Shown piece by piece: positions 1-6,200 of a DNA stretch of 6,574 bases. The position numbers and the translations under genes are program-made. The notes beneath the pieces are model-generated. The model did not search any database. It worked only from the letters and a program-made list of their open reading frames with translations, and was not told the origin of the DNA. The DNA comes from Dehalococcoidia bacterium (lineage in GTDB: Bacteria; Chloroflexota; Dehalococcoidia; SZUA-161): contig CP070819.1 in the NCBI GenBank assembly GCA_020344295.1, forward strand, positions 162,922 to 169,495, in the 5' to 3' direction. Positions within the stretch are counted from its first letter, which is position 1. Every line of letters starts with the position of its first letter.

Positions 1-861
1 AAAGAGAAACCAGACCTCATCCACATCGCCACGGCTTTACAGGGCAAAACGGGGCCTTATAGCAGTATGCCCGGTCATGGAATAGCTGGAGTTTCATTAG
101 CAGGCTTCAGCGAAATCACCGGCTGGCCTGACAGGGAACCTGACGTGCCAACCGGGGCCTACAGCGATTTTATCACCTTCCCCCACTTTGTAACTGCTCT
201 TATCTCAGCGCTTATCTATAGAAAAAAGACGGGCAAAGGGCAATATATAGAGCTATCGCAACTGGAAACGAGCCTTCAATTCCTGGCGCCACCAATCATG
301 GACTACATGATAAATGGTCGCATCATGACACGTACGGGCAATCGGTCGACTTATGAGGCACCGCATGGCATCTATCGCTGCCAGGGAGATGACCGATGGT
401 GTGCAATAGCTGTAGGCACTGATGAGGAGTGGCGCAACTTCTGCAATGCTATCGATAATCCAGAGTGGACCAGGAATCCCAAATTCGCCACACTAAGAGC
501 TAGAAAGGAAAACGAGGATGAGCTAAACGAGCGGGTGGAGGAATGGACAGTCAGCTTCACACCTGAAGAGGTGATGAGTCGCCTTCAAGAGGCCCATGTA
601 GCCGCTGGAGTGGTGTCGAGGGGAGAGGATGTGGTTGCAGATCCTCAGTTGAACCATCGCGGAACCTACTGGGTTCTCGAACATCAAGAGATAGGGCCTA
701 ACATTTATCAGGCCCCACCCTACCGCTTTTCGAAGACACCCGCTATAATCACCATGCCCACTGCGTGCATGGGACAGCACAATGAATATGTATTAAAGGA
801 AATCCTGGGGATGTCCGACGACGAGGTCGCGGACCTGCTGATAGCCGGGGCTCTTGAATGA
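1..861 (+). CDS. Family III (CaiB/BaiF) CoA-transferase, 5'-truncated
   Basis: This is the C-terminal 286 residues of a family III CoA-transferase; the reading frame is open to the left edge, so the start lies outside the window and the first visible ATG at 67 is internal. Such enzymes move CoA from one acyl-CoA to a free acid in the cytoplasm. Family marks seen (numbering from the first codon of the window) are TGPY at 17-20, a TGAYSDF segment at 51-57 whose Asp56 sits where the family's catalytic aspartate is expected, the RKKTGKGQYIELSQLE block at 74-89, and a small domain with APHGIYRC and DEEW (120-144). The usual family length is about 380-430 residues, so roughly the first quarter to third is missing. 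The next gene begins 50 bases downstream, with no terminator between, so they are probably co-transcribed. The acid substrate cannot be told from sequence. The protein is clearly divergent from the CaiB homologue at 3954. Confidence 0.9.
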   Translation, partial: KEKPDLIHIATALQGKTGPYSSMPGHGIAGVSLAGFSEITGWPDREPDVPTGAYSDFITFPHFVTALISALIYRKKTGKGQYIELSQLETSLQFLAPPIMDYMINGRIMTRTGNRSTYEAPHGIYRCQGDDRWCAIAVGTDEEWRNFCNAIDNPEWTRNPKFATLRARKENEDELNERVEEWTVSFTPEEVMSRLQEAHVAAGVVSRGEDVVADPQLNHRGTYWVLEHQEIGPNIYQAPPYRFSKTPAIITMPTACMGQHNEYVLKEILGMSDDEVADLLIAGALE

Positions 862-911
862 ACCGGATTCAAGACCCGTAGCTTCGGCTGATTACATAAA
901 GGAGTGTAAGA

Positions 912-2057
912 ATGCGAAAGAATGCCCTGCGGACAAAATTATGTGAAATGCTCGATATTGAATATCCTATCTTACTGGCCGGTATGGGCGGGATGGGCGG
1001 CCCGGTGGCCGGCCCCGAGCTGGTGGCAGCGGTATCAAACGCCGGCGGTCTGGGAATACTCGGGTGTGCTTTTTTACCACCCAACAAGATCGAGGAAATG
1101 ATCAGACAGACACGAAAGCTTACAGATAGACCGTTTGGGATAGACACAGTATTGCCGGCAGAGGCCCCCCAGACAGGGACCACCGCGGAAATGAGGGCTG
1201 AGGTACCTGCGCAGCACTCAGAGGAGGCCGATGTTATCCCAGAGATAATGCAGGAACTGGAACTATCGGTGCCGAAGGAAAGGACCCAGAGAAGCCTGTC
1301 CGATGCGGCGGACGATACGGTCTTTACCGGAGACCTCTTTAAGGAAGAGATAGAGATAATACTTGAATATCGTGTGCCCGTATATGCTGCCGGTCTAGGA
1401 GACCCGGGTCCTTACATGGATGATTTCCGTAAGCGGGGGATTAAGGTCATCGGTGTTGTGGGCCACACCAGATCTGCCCGCCGGGTTGCTAAATCGGGCG
1501 TTGACATCATAGTAGCCCAAGGGCGCGATGCCGGAGGCCATACCAGCAGGATAGGGACCATAGCCCTGATTCCCCAGGTTGTAGATGTTGTTTCTCCTAT
1601 CCCAGTAGTAGCCGCGGGAGGCATAGGAGATGGTAGAGGACTGGTGGCATCATTAGCGCTGGGCGCTGTCGGCGTCTGGTGTGGCACGATCTTTCTGGCT
1701 ACCCCTGAATCCCTTTACGAGGACTATCAGAAACAGAGTATTATCAACGCCTCGGAGGATGACACTGTAGTAAGCAGGGTCATAACCGGGAAAGAGGCGC
1801 GGATCTATAAAAACAGCCTGGCTGCTGCCTGGGCAAAGAGAGGGCTGCCAACTCTCCCTATGCCACTGCAGACTATGGTAGTCCTGCCCATACTGGACGC
1901 TGCTTTTGAGGCACGGAGGGCGGACATTGTCCCCACCCCGGCGGGTCAGATATCGGGAATAGTCCACGAACTGAAACCCGCGGGAAAGATCGTTGAGGAG
2001 ATGGTGGAAAGCGCACATCAAGTTCTGGAGGAGTTCTGGAGAATGAAGCCCGCTTGA
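912..2057 (+). CDS. Nitronate monooxygenase / FabK-like FMN-dependent oxidoreductase
   Basis: A 381-residue TIM-barrel flavoprotein of the nitronate monooxygenase (2-nitropropane dioxygenase) superfamily. Marks seen: an N-terminal PILLAGMGGMGG strand-loop (19-30), AVSNAGGLGILG (40-51), RPFGID (73-78), QGRDAGGH (203-210) ending in His210, at the position of the family's catalytic histidine, and the phosphate-binding AAGGIGDGRG (234-243) followed by GAVGVWCGTIFLATPE. Between residues about 83 and 142 there is an acidic, low-conservation stretch rich in Glu, before LFKEEIEIILEYRVPV. Start ATG at 912 has AGGAGTG at 900-906. The true reaction is uncertain: members oxidise nitronates, but FabK enoyl reductases share the fold and most motifs, and the MaoC hydratase genes directly downstream make an enoyl-thioester reductase role equally plausible. 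Family assignment is firm, specific activity is not. Confidence 0.88.
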   Translation: MRKNALRTKLCEMLDIEYPILLAGMGGMGGPVAGPELVAAVSNAGGLGILGCAFLPPNKIEEMIRQTRKLTDRPFGIDTVLPAEAPQTGTTAEMRAEVPAQHSEEADVIPEIMQELELSVPKERTQRSLSDAADDTVFTGDLFKEEIEIILEYRVPVYAAGLGDPGPYMDDFRKRGIKVIGVVGHTRSARRVAKSGVDIIVAQGRDAGGHTSRIGTIALIPQVVDVVSPIPVVAAGGIGDGRGLVASLALGAVGVWCGTIFLATPESLYEDYQKQSIINASEDDTVVSRVITGKEARIYKNSLAAAWAKRGLPTLPMPLQTMVVLPILDAAFEARRADIVPTPAGQISGIVHELKPAGKIVEEMVESAHQVLEEFWRMKPA

Positions 2058-2085
2058 GATAGATCGGCAATGTGAGAGAATACTC

Positions 2086-2113
2086 ATTAATATGTAGACG
2101 ATTAATAACGTAG
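2086..2113 (+). repeat. Pair of AT-rich direct repeats in the leader of the first hydratase gene
   Basis: ATTAATATGTAG (2086-2097) is followed by ATTAATAACGTAG (2101-2113), two near copies starting 15 bases apart in an otherwise GC-richer region. They lie just before the ribosome binding site of the gene at 2130. They could be protein-binding half-sites or an AT-rich entry region for transcription or translation. Function is a guess. Confidence 0.35.
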
Positions 2114-2129
2114 CCTAAGGAGGAGCACC

Positions 2130-2651
2130 ATGACAACAGATGAGCTACCACCAGAGGTGCAGCAATATATCGGCCGCTTATCTTCGTTCATGGAAGGCCC
2201 CGACGAAGTCAACAAGCCGATGATCAGACACTGGTGTGAGATGGTAGAGGACGCTAATCCTCTTTACACCGACGAAGAATACGCCAAGAACAGTGAATAT
2301 GGAGGCATCATCAGTCCTCCGACCATGTTGACAACATGGGTCTATCCACGCTGGTGGCCCCCACTTCCCCTTGATGAAATGGACCCGGCAATAGGTCCTG
2401 CTCAACTGGACGTACCTCTTGGCGACGTTCCCTTCTTCGCTGCCTCCAGTATAACAGGGGAGTATCTGCTGCCGATGCGTCCTGGGGACAAGATCCGTTA
2501 CCAGACAGAACTGCATAGTATATCCCCATTTAAGAAGATACGGATAGGGGCCGGCCATTTCGTCACCACAATTCACTATTACTACAACCAGAGAGATGAA
2601 CTGGTCGGCACAACCGAATTCGTCCTCTTCAGATACAGGATGGAAGAATAG
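2130..2651 (+). CDS. MaoC-like N-type hot-dog hydratase subunit (unit A)
   Basis: A 173-residue single hot-dog protein of the FAS1-type/MaoC N-terminal dehydratase family, expected to be part of an enoyl-CoA hydratase. Visible marks are RHWCEMVEDANPLYTDEEYA (33-52), YGGIISPPTML (57-67), the RPGDKIR turn (117-123) and a C-terminal GAGHFVTT...YYNQRDELVGTTEF block (140-164). In the position of the (R)-hydratase motif D-x-N-P-x-H it has Asp41, Asn43, Pro44 and Tyr46, so the catalytic His is replaced by Tyr. This suggests a structural or substrate-binding partner for the catalytic subunit encoded 47 bases downstream. The start at ATG 2130 is set by AAGGAGGA at 2117-2124. A close paralogue is encoded at 5171: over the 55 residues from PDEV to WPP, 39 are identical by hand count. 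The substrate is unknown. Confidence 0.87.
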   Translation: MTTDELPPEVQQYIGRLSSFMEGPDEVNKPMIRHWCEMVEDANPLYTDEEYAKNSEYGGIISPPTMLTTWVYPRWWPPLPLDEMDPAIGPAQLDVPLGDVPFFAASSITGEYLLPMRPGDKIRYQTELHSISPFKKIRIGAGHFVTTIHYYYNQRDELVGTTEFVLFRYRMEE

Positions 2652-2698
2652 CTGCTTCCAAGCTGAGAATAATCCCTTGTTGCCGGGAGGTTGAATCA

Positions 2699-3133
2699 AT
2701 GGTGAATCAGATACTTTACTGGGAAGATGTTGGCGAGGGTACCGAGATTCCCCCTGTCTCTCTGGAACTTACGCATAACCGTATCATAATGGGGGTATGC
2801 GCGACCAGAGATAATTTTCCTCTGCACCACGATCCGGAATTTGCCCATGCTTCGGGCTACAAGGGACCGGCAGTAGCCGGTGCATTCCTGCAGGGATTCC
2901 TGGGGAGGTGCGTTACAGACTGGTCCGGTCCTACGGGGAAGCTCCGCAAATTAACCCTGCCTTTTAGAACGCCGAACTGCCAGGGTGATACCATTACTGC
3001 CAGTGGTAAAGTAACCAGGAAATTTTTGGAGAACGGCGACCATAGAGTAGATTGTGAACTAACAGTGACCAACCAGGATGGAATAGCGACCGTAAATGCC
3101 CAGGCCACTGTCGGACTTCCATCCAGAGCTTAG
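2699..3133 (+). CDS. MaoC-like catalytic hot-dog hydratase subunit (unit A)
   Basis: A 144-residue MaoC-family hot-dog protein, probably the catalytic half of an enoyl-CoA hydratase with the product of the preceding gene. It begins YWEDVGEGTEIPP (7-19) and holds the hydratase loop ATRDNFPLHHDPEFA (35-49), where Asp38 and His43 have the D-to-H spacing of five seen in (R)-specific hydratases. The family Asn two residues after Asp is Phe40 here, a departure from the consensus. TDWSGP (93-98) and a long strand region with ASGKVTRKF follow, as in the paralogue at 5680. Length matches stand-alone MaoC subunits. The start at ATG 2699 has GGGAGG at 2685-2690. It is the last gene of unit A; a hairpin with a short T-run lies about 60 bases after the stop. 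Confidence 0.87.
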   Translation: MVNQILYWEDVGEGTEIPPVSLELTHNRIIMGVCATRDNFPLHHDPEFAHASGYKGPAVAGAFLQGFLGRCVTDWSGPTGKLRKLTLPFRTPNCQGDTITASGKVTRKFLENGDHRVDCELTVTNQDGIATVNAQATVGLPSRA

Positions 3134-3193
3134 CCAATGGAAATTACGTTACCATGAGAGGGCTCCTATTCACATACTCTGCACCGCGTCTCT

Positions 3194-3221
3194 GCCCTGA
3201 GAAGCTCTCACGGGCACTTTT
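3194..3221 (+). terminator. Likely rho-independent terminator of unit A
   Basis: GCCCTGAGA (3194-3202) pairs with TCTCA-C-GGGC (3206-3215): nine base pairs with one bulged C and a three-base AGC loop, then AC and four T (3218-3221). It sits about 60 bases after the last unit A stop and upstream of the promoter for the regulator. The short T-run and the bulge make it imperfect. Confidence 0.55.
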
Positions 3222-3232
3222 CCCAAGTAATG

Positions 3233-3244
3233 AGACGATCGTCT
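3233..3244. promoter_or_regulatory. Perfect 12-bp palindrome, candidate operator
   Basis: AGACGATCGTCT reads the same on both strands. It ends seven bases before the TTGACA box of the promoter that serves the PAS-HTH gene. Position just upstream of a -35 element suits an activator or autoregulator site. Binding by the neighbouring regulator is inference. Confidence 0.45.
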
Positions 3245-3251
3245 GTAAGTA

Positions 3252-3280
3252 TTGACAGGTGCTAGTTGTTCTGGTAGCTT
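3252..3280 (+). promoter_or_regulatory. Candidate sigma-70-type promoter for unit B
   Basis: TTGACA at 3252-3257 is an exact consensus -35 box. A 17-base spacer leads to TAGCTT (3275-3280), a weak -10 that is preceded by TG at 3272-3273, giving an extended -10 arrangement. Transcription would begin near 3287 and leave a leader of about 24 bases before the ATG at 3311. A weak -10 with a good -35 would fit an activated promoter. GTGCTA (3259-3264) and TAGCAC (3284-3289) form an inverted repeat across it. Confidence 0.5.
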
Positions 3281-3310
3281 ATGTAGCACTTTGACCATAT
3301 AAGTAGTCCT

Positions 3311-3916
3311 ATGACCTCTTCCGATCTTACTGCTGAATTCCTGCTCGGCTTCCTCGAAAGCTATCCTGCTGCTCTCAGCGTGTTCGAGTTGGACGGTACG
3401 ATGGTATATGTCAACGAACACGGCTGCGATCTCCTCAAGAAATCGAAGGCAGAACTCGAGGGTATGCATGTCCAGGATTTCGTTGCTGATCCGGCATTTA
3501 TCGAGGGTTTCATCGCCCGAATAATCCTGAAGGGATATGTCGAAGGTCAAGTTAATATGACTCAGAGCGACGGTAACAGTATAAGCGTCCGCCTTGCCGG
3601 CGTCCTCGTCAGAGACAGCAACGGCAGGCCTATGGGAATCGTGGGGATGGCCTTAGGGGCTAATGCCGTTCCGGAACAAATAGATGAAATGGAATCGCCG
3701 ATACAACGAATATTGGGGCAGCTACCCGATGCACGAATGCTTACTGTCGAAGAGGTCGCTGATGAACTGAGGGTGAGTAAAGAGACAGTGCGCCGCTGGG
3801 TTAGAAACGGTCAGTTGCCTTGTATTAAGCTGCCCCGTGGCATACGTATACCCAGTGAAGTGATAAAGGATTTAATACGCGCAAACCTACAGCAGGAAGC
3901 AACTATAACTCAGTGA
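3311..3916 (+). CDS. PAS domain plus excisionase/MerR-type HTH transcriptional regulator
   Basis: A 201-residue soluble protein with two parts. Residues about 10-117 form a PAS sensor domain: FLESYPAALSVFELDGTMVYVNEHGCDLL (14-42), a pocket region around 50-70, and a returning strand set ending RDSNGRPMGIVGMAL (101-115). A linker (118-140) leads to a winged helix-turn-helix of the excisionase/MerR-like type at about 142-192: MLTVEEVADELRVSKETVRRWVRNGQLP, then a basic wing PRGIRIP and a last helix EVIKDLIRANL. No kinase, receiver or transmembrane segment is present, so sensing and DNA binding lie in one cytoplasmic protein. The start at ATG 3311 follows an in-frame stop at 3284-3286; only a weak AAGTAG precedes it. 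Gene 3954 begins 37 bases later and is probably in the same transcript. It likely controls one or both hydratase modules; the ligand is unknown, perhaps an acyl-CoA or a pathway acid. Confidence 0.85.
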   Translation: MTSSDLTAEFLLGFLESYPAALSVFELDGTMVYVNEHGCDLLKKSKAELEGMHVQDFVADPAFIEGFIARIILKGYVEGQVNMTQSDGNSISVRLAGVLVRDSNGRPMGIVGMALGANAVPEQIDEMESPIQRILGQLPDARMLTVEEVADELRVSKETVRRWVRNGQLPCIKLPRGIRIPSEVIKDLIRANLQQEATITQ

Positions 3917-3940
3917 TAGCAACTTATTAGAAGCATCTGT

Positions 3941-3946
3941 GGAGGG
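3941..3946 (+). promoter_or_regulatory. Ribosome binding site that fixes the start at 3954
   Basis: GGAGGG lies seven bases before ATG 3954. The longer reading with GTG at 3939 would place this site inside the gene and has no Shine-Dalgarno of its own, so the ATG is preferred. Confidence 0.8.
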
Positions 3947-3953
3947 TTCATTC

Positions 3954-5123
3954 ATGGCACCGCCGCTCGCCGGCATAAAGCTTCTGGACCTTTCGAGAAT
4001 GGGGCCGGGGCCCTACTGCACCATGCTGCTGGGCGACCTTGGCGCCGAGGTTATCAAGATCGAACAGCCGGGGTTTGGCATCGTTCCCGTAGACGTGGAT
4101 GAGAAGACCTGGGCCGCTTATTATGCCATAGACCGTAATAAAAAAAGCATCATCCTCGACTTCAAGACTACTGAGGCTCGCGGGATTTTTCACGAAATGG
4201 TCAAAACAGCGGACGTTGTCCTCGAAGGCTTCAGGCCAGGTGTTACCCAGCGGCTGGGACTTGACTATAAAACCGTAAGAGCGATAAATCAGAAGATCGT
4301 CTACTGTTCCGTGACAGGATACGGCCAGGATGGCCCCTATCGAGACCTTCCTGGTCACGACCTTAACTATATCTCAATAGCCGGTGCACTCAGCGCAATG
4401 GCCATCAGAAATGGACACAGCATAGTTCCCTTAAACCTACTAGCGGACTATGCAGGTGGGATACAGGCTGCGTACGCGATCGTTACGGCGCTCTTCGCTC
4501 GAGATAGAATGGGCGTGGGGCAGTATGTTGATGTCGCCATGTTAGACGGGGTGGTCTCCCTGCTGAGCTGGGAAGCGTCAGTGTTTTTCGCCGGAGGTGG
4601 CACTCCAACGTGGGGTGATACGCCGTTGACAGGTGCTGTACCCTGTGGCTGTGTATTTGAGGCGAAGGACGGCGGATTTGTCAGCCTCGGCTGCTTCGAG
4701 TTTAAATTCTGGGAGAACCTGTGCCGAGAGCTGGAAAGAGAGGACCTAATTCCATACCAGTATGCTTCCGGGAAAGATAAAGACTGGGTTATTTCACAGC
4801 TAACCGAGATCTTCATGACCAAGACAAAGGAAGAATGGTTCCAGCTTTTGAAAAGCAAAGATATCCCAATCACGCCGGCACTTGAGCTCGATGAGGTTTT
4901 CTCTGATCCGCATGTAGTACATCGCCGAATGGTAGTAGAGGTGGACCATCCCAAGCTGGGTAAGGTCAGACAGGCGGGTATTGGCGTGAAGTTCTCCGAA
5001 ACACCGGGAGAGATAAGAAATACCGCCCCTATACCAGGACAGCAGACAGAGGAGATTCTCATGGATTTAGGTTACTCCAGAGAGGAAATTGATAGAATCA
5101 GGAATGCAGGCGCAATCGGCTGA
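3954..5123 (+). CDS. CaiB-superfamily protein, alpha-methylacyl-CoA racemase-like
   Basis: A 389-residue complete CaiB/BaiF-superfamily protein, counted from ATG 3954. It opens with the classic LAGIKLLDLSRMGPGPYCTMLLGDLGAEVIKIE region (5-37), then DRNKKSIILDFK (60-71), FRPGV...RLGLDY (93-105) and TGYGQDGPY (121-129). Unlike the first gene in the window it has GHDLNY (134-139) followed by LADYAGG (163-169) and GCFEFKFW (246-253). These supply His135, Asp165 and Glu249, with spacing close to the His126/Asp156/Glu241 set of mycobacterial alpha-methylacyl-CoA racemase. That points to epimerising a 2-methylacyl-CoA rather than moving CoA, though formyl-CoA-transferase-like chemistry also uses an Asp at this site. 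MDLGYSREEIDRIRNAGAIG at the C-terminus is typical of the superfamily. It sits between the regulator and the second hydratase pair, 47 bases before the latter. Confidence 0.85.
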   Translation: MAPPLAGIKLLDLSRMGPGPYCTMLLGDLGAEVIKIEQPGFGIVPVDVDEKTWAAYYAIDRNKKSIILDFKTTEARGIFHEMVKTADVVLEGFRPGVTQRLGLDYKTVRAINQKIVYCSVTGYGQDGPYRDLPGHDLNYISIAGALSAMAIRNGHSIVPLNLLADYAGGIQAAYAIVTALFARDRMGVGQYVDVAMLDGVVSLLSWEASVFFAGGGTPTWGDTPLTGAVPCGCVFEAKDGGFVSLGCFEFKFWENLCRELEREDLIPYQYASGKDKDWVISQLTEIFMTKTKEEWFQLLKSKDIPITPALELDEVFSDPHVVHRRMVVEVDHPKLGKVRQAGIGVKFSETPGEIRNTAPIPGQQTEEILMDLGYSREEIDRIRNAGAIG

Positions 5124-5170
5124 AATCTCAAGGCAGCCTATTAGAATTATTCCTACGGAGGTGAAACAAA

Positions 5171-5665
5171 ATGGCTTTGACCGAGAAAGACCTGGCATTG
5201 ATTGGCAAGGAGTCCGAGCCCTTCTATGCCCCTGATGATGTATGCAAGTGCATGATCAGGCACTACTGCGAAATGATGGAGGACCCGAATCCCCTGTACA
5301 CAGACGAGGAATACGCCAAGAAAAGCAAATATGGTGGCATCATTGCCCCCCCTCAGATGCTGATGGTATGGTGCATGCCTCGGATGTGGCCCTTTCCCGA
5401 GTTCCCTTGGATGCCCATGGCGGAGCTCGAACTCCCCGGTGTGGATACATATATCGCCACGGATATGATCCACGAGTTCTATAAACCCGTACGGCCGGGC
5501 GATAAACTCCGTTACGTCATGAAGCTCGACAAGGTGTCGGACCTCAAGAAGACGCGCATTGGAGAGGGACATTTCATCACAACAACCCAGACCTACTATA
5601 ACCAGAACGATGAGGTGGTAGGGAGAGAGATCAGGACCGTACTGAAATATAAACCAAATGAGTAA
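5171..5665 (+). CDS. MaoC-like N-type hot-dog hydratase subunit (unit B)
   Basis: A 164-residue hot-dog protein and close paralogue of the one at 2130. It shares MIRHxCEM.ED.NPLYTDEEYAK.S.YGGII.PP.ML (28-64), the RPGDKLRY turn (108-115) and the ending G.GHFITT...YYNQNDEVVG (131-151). The hydratase motif position reads Asp38, Asn40, Pro41, Tyr43, so the catalytic His is again Tyr, as in the unit A copy. The middle (about 70-105), where a substrate tunnel would be lined, differs strongly from the paralogue, suggesting a different acyl chain. The start at ATG 5171 follows an excellent GGAGGTGA at 5157-5164. The stop is 14 bases before the next gene's start, so the two are almost certainly translated together and form one hydratase. 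The exact substrate is unknown. Confidence 0.87.
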   Translation: MALTEKDLALIGKESEPFYAPDDVCKCMIRHYCEMMEDPNPLYTDEEYAKKSKYGGIIAPPQMLMVWCMPRMWPFPEFPWMPMAELELPGVDTYIATDMIHEFYKPVRPGDKLRYVMKLDKVSDLKKTRIGEGHFITTTQTYYNQNDEVVGREIRTVLKYKPNE

Positions 5666-5668
5666 ACA

Positions 5669-5677
5669 TAAGGAGGT
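5669..5677 (+). promoter_or_regulatory. Full-consensus ribosome binding site with two possible ATG starts
   Basis: TAAGGAGGT is a nine-base match to the 16S rRNA tail. ATG codons follow at 5680 and 5683; counting from the final G of GGAGG, the gaps are three and six bases. The second spacing is more usual, so Met at 5683 may be the true start; the difference is a single residue. Confidence 0.7.
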
Positions 5678-5679
5678 AT

Positions 5680-6135
5680 ATGATGACTCATCATATTGTT
5701 TACTGGGACGATGTGACCGAGGGGCAAGATATCGGCTCTTATTCGATGCAAATGACAGCGGTGAAGATCAGCGGTGGAGCTTGGGCTACAAGGGACACGA
5801 ACCCGATACACCATGATAAGGATTTTGCCCTGAAAGCGCAGCAGAGAGACATGATCGTTAATATCATGCACTCCGAAGGGATACTGTCGAAGCTTGCCAC
5901 CGACTGGAGCGGGCCCGAAGGCGAACTGAAGAGAACCCGATTTAATATCGAGGGTAATTGCTGTGTTGGCGACCTGATGACGGTCTCGGGCAACGTAATA
6001 AGGAAATGGATCGGTGGTGAGGATGAAGGGTTCCTGGCAGGTCTGCATCTCGTCGAACTACAGGTTAATTCTGTCACCCCTGTGGGGCCTTTCTGTAATG
6101 CTCAGATCACGATGGCTTTGCCCGCCAAGAAATGA
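5680..6135 (+). CDS. MaoC-like catalytic hot-dog hydratase subunit (unit B)
   Basis: A 151-residue MaoC-family hot-dog protein, probable catalytic partner of the subunit encoded at 5171. YWDDVTEGQDIG (8-19) leads to the hydratase loop WATRDTNPIHHDKDFA (35-50), with Asp39, Asn41, Pro42 and His44 all matching the (R)-hydratase consensus D-x-N-P-x-H. TDWSGPEGELKR and VGDLMTVSGNVIRKW (around 96-121) align with the unit A copy at 2699. The stretch after the catalytic loop is rather different (AQQRDMIVNIMHSEGIL instead of a small-residue run with PAVAGAF), again hinting at a different pocket. The ATG may be at 5680 or 5683. A 65-base gap without a clear hairpin separates it from the thiolase-like gene, which may be in the same operon. 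Confidence 0.88.
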   Translation: MMTHHIVYWDDVTEGQDIGSYSMQMTAVKISGGAWATRDTNPIHHDKDFALKAQQRDMIVNIMHSEGILSKLATDWSGPEGELKRTRFNIEGNCCVGDLMTVSGNVIRKWIGGEDEGFLAGLHLVELQVNSVTPVGPFCNAQITMALPAKK

Positions 6136-6184
6136 TAACTTAATAGCACAGTCGCAGTGTTTTGGTCTGTCCATGTCTAACGAA

Positions 6185-6191
6185 AAGGAGG
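6185..6191 (+). promoter_or_regulatory. Ribosome binding site supporting a TTG start
   Basis: AAGGAGG ends nine bases before TTG 6201. An in-frame TAA at 6198-6200 touches the TTG, so translation cannot begin further upstream in this frame. Confidence 0.75.
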
Positions 6192-6200
6192 GACGGATAA

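Noticed and set aside
862..911. Small hairpin with a TTCG loop in the first intergenic gap
   Set aside because: The stem is only three to four base pairs with no T-run, too weak for a terminator.
2096..2102. AGACGAT, a half-site of the 3233-3244 palindrome, upstream of the first hydratase pair
   Set aside because: A seven-base match is expected by chance about once in a window of this size; no second half is present.
2178..2699. Reverse-strand open frame of 173 codons opposite the unit A MaoC N-type gene
   Set aside because: It mirrors a strongly conserved + strand gene and shows no family motif.
3154..3255. Small open frame of 33 codons (ATG 3154) between unit A and the regulator
   Set aside because: No ribosome binding site, no recognisable content, and it overlaps the terminator hairpin and palindrome.
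3939..3953. GTG at 3939 as the start of the AMACR-like gene
   Set aside because: The Shine-Dalgarno GGAGGG would lie inside the coding region; ATG 3954 has correct spacing and fits the family N-terminus.
4448..5062. Long reverse-strand open frame of 204 codons opposite the AMACR-like gene
   Set aside because: It is Ser/Pro-rich with no recognisable domain and no ribosome binding site was noted; the + strand gene over the same bases has full family motifs.
6136..6184. CAC/GTG inverted repeat followed by TTTT after the second MaoC C-type gene
   Set aside because: Only three base pairs of stem; not a credible terminator.
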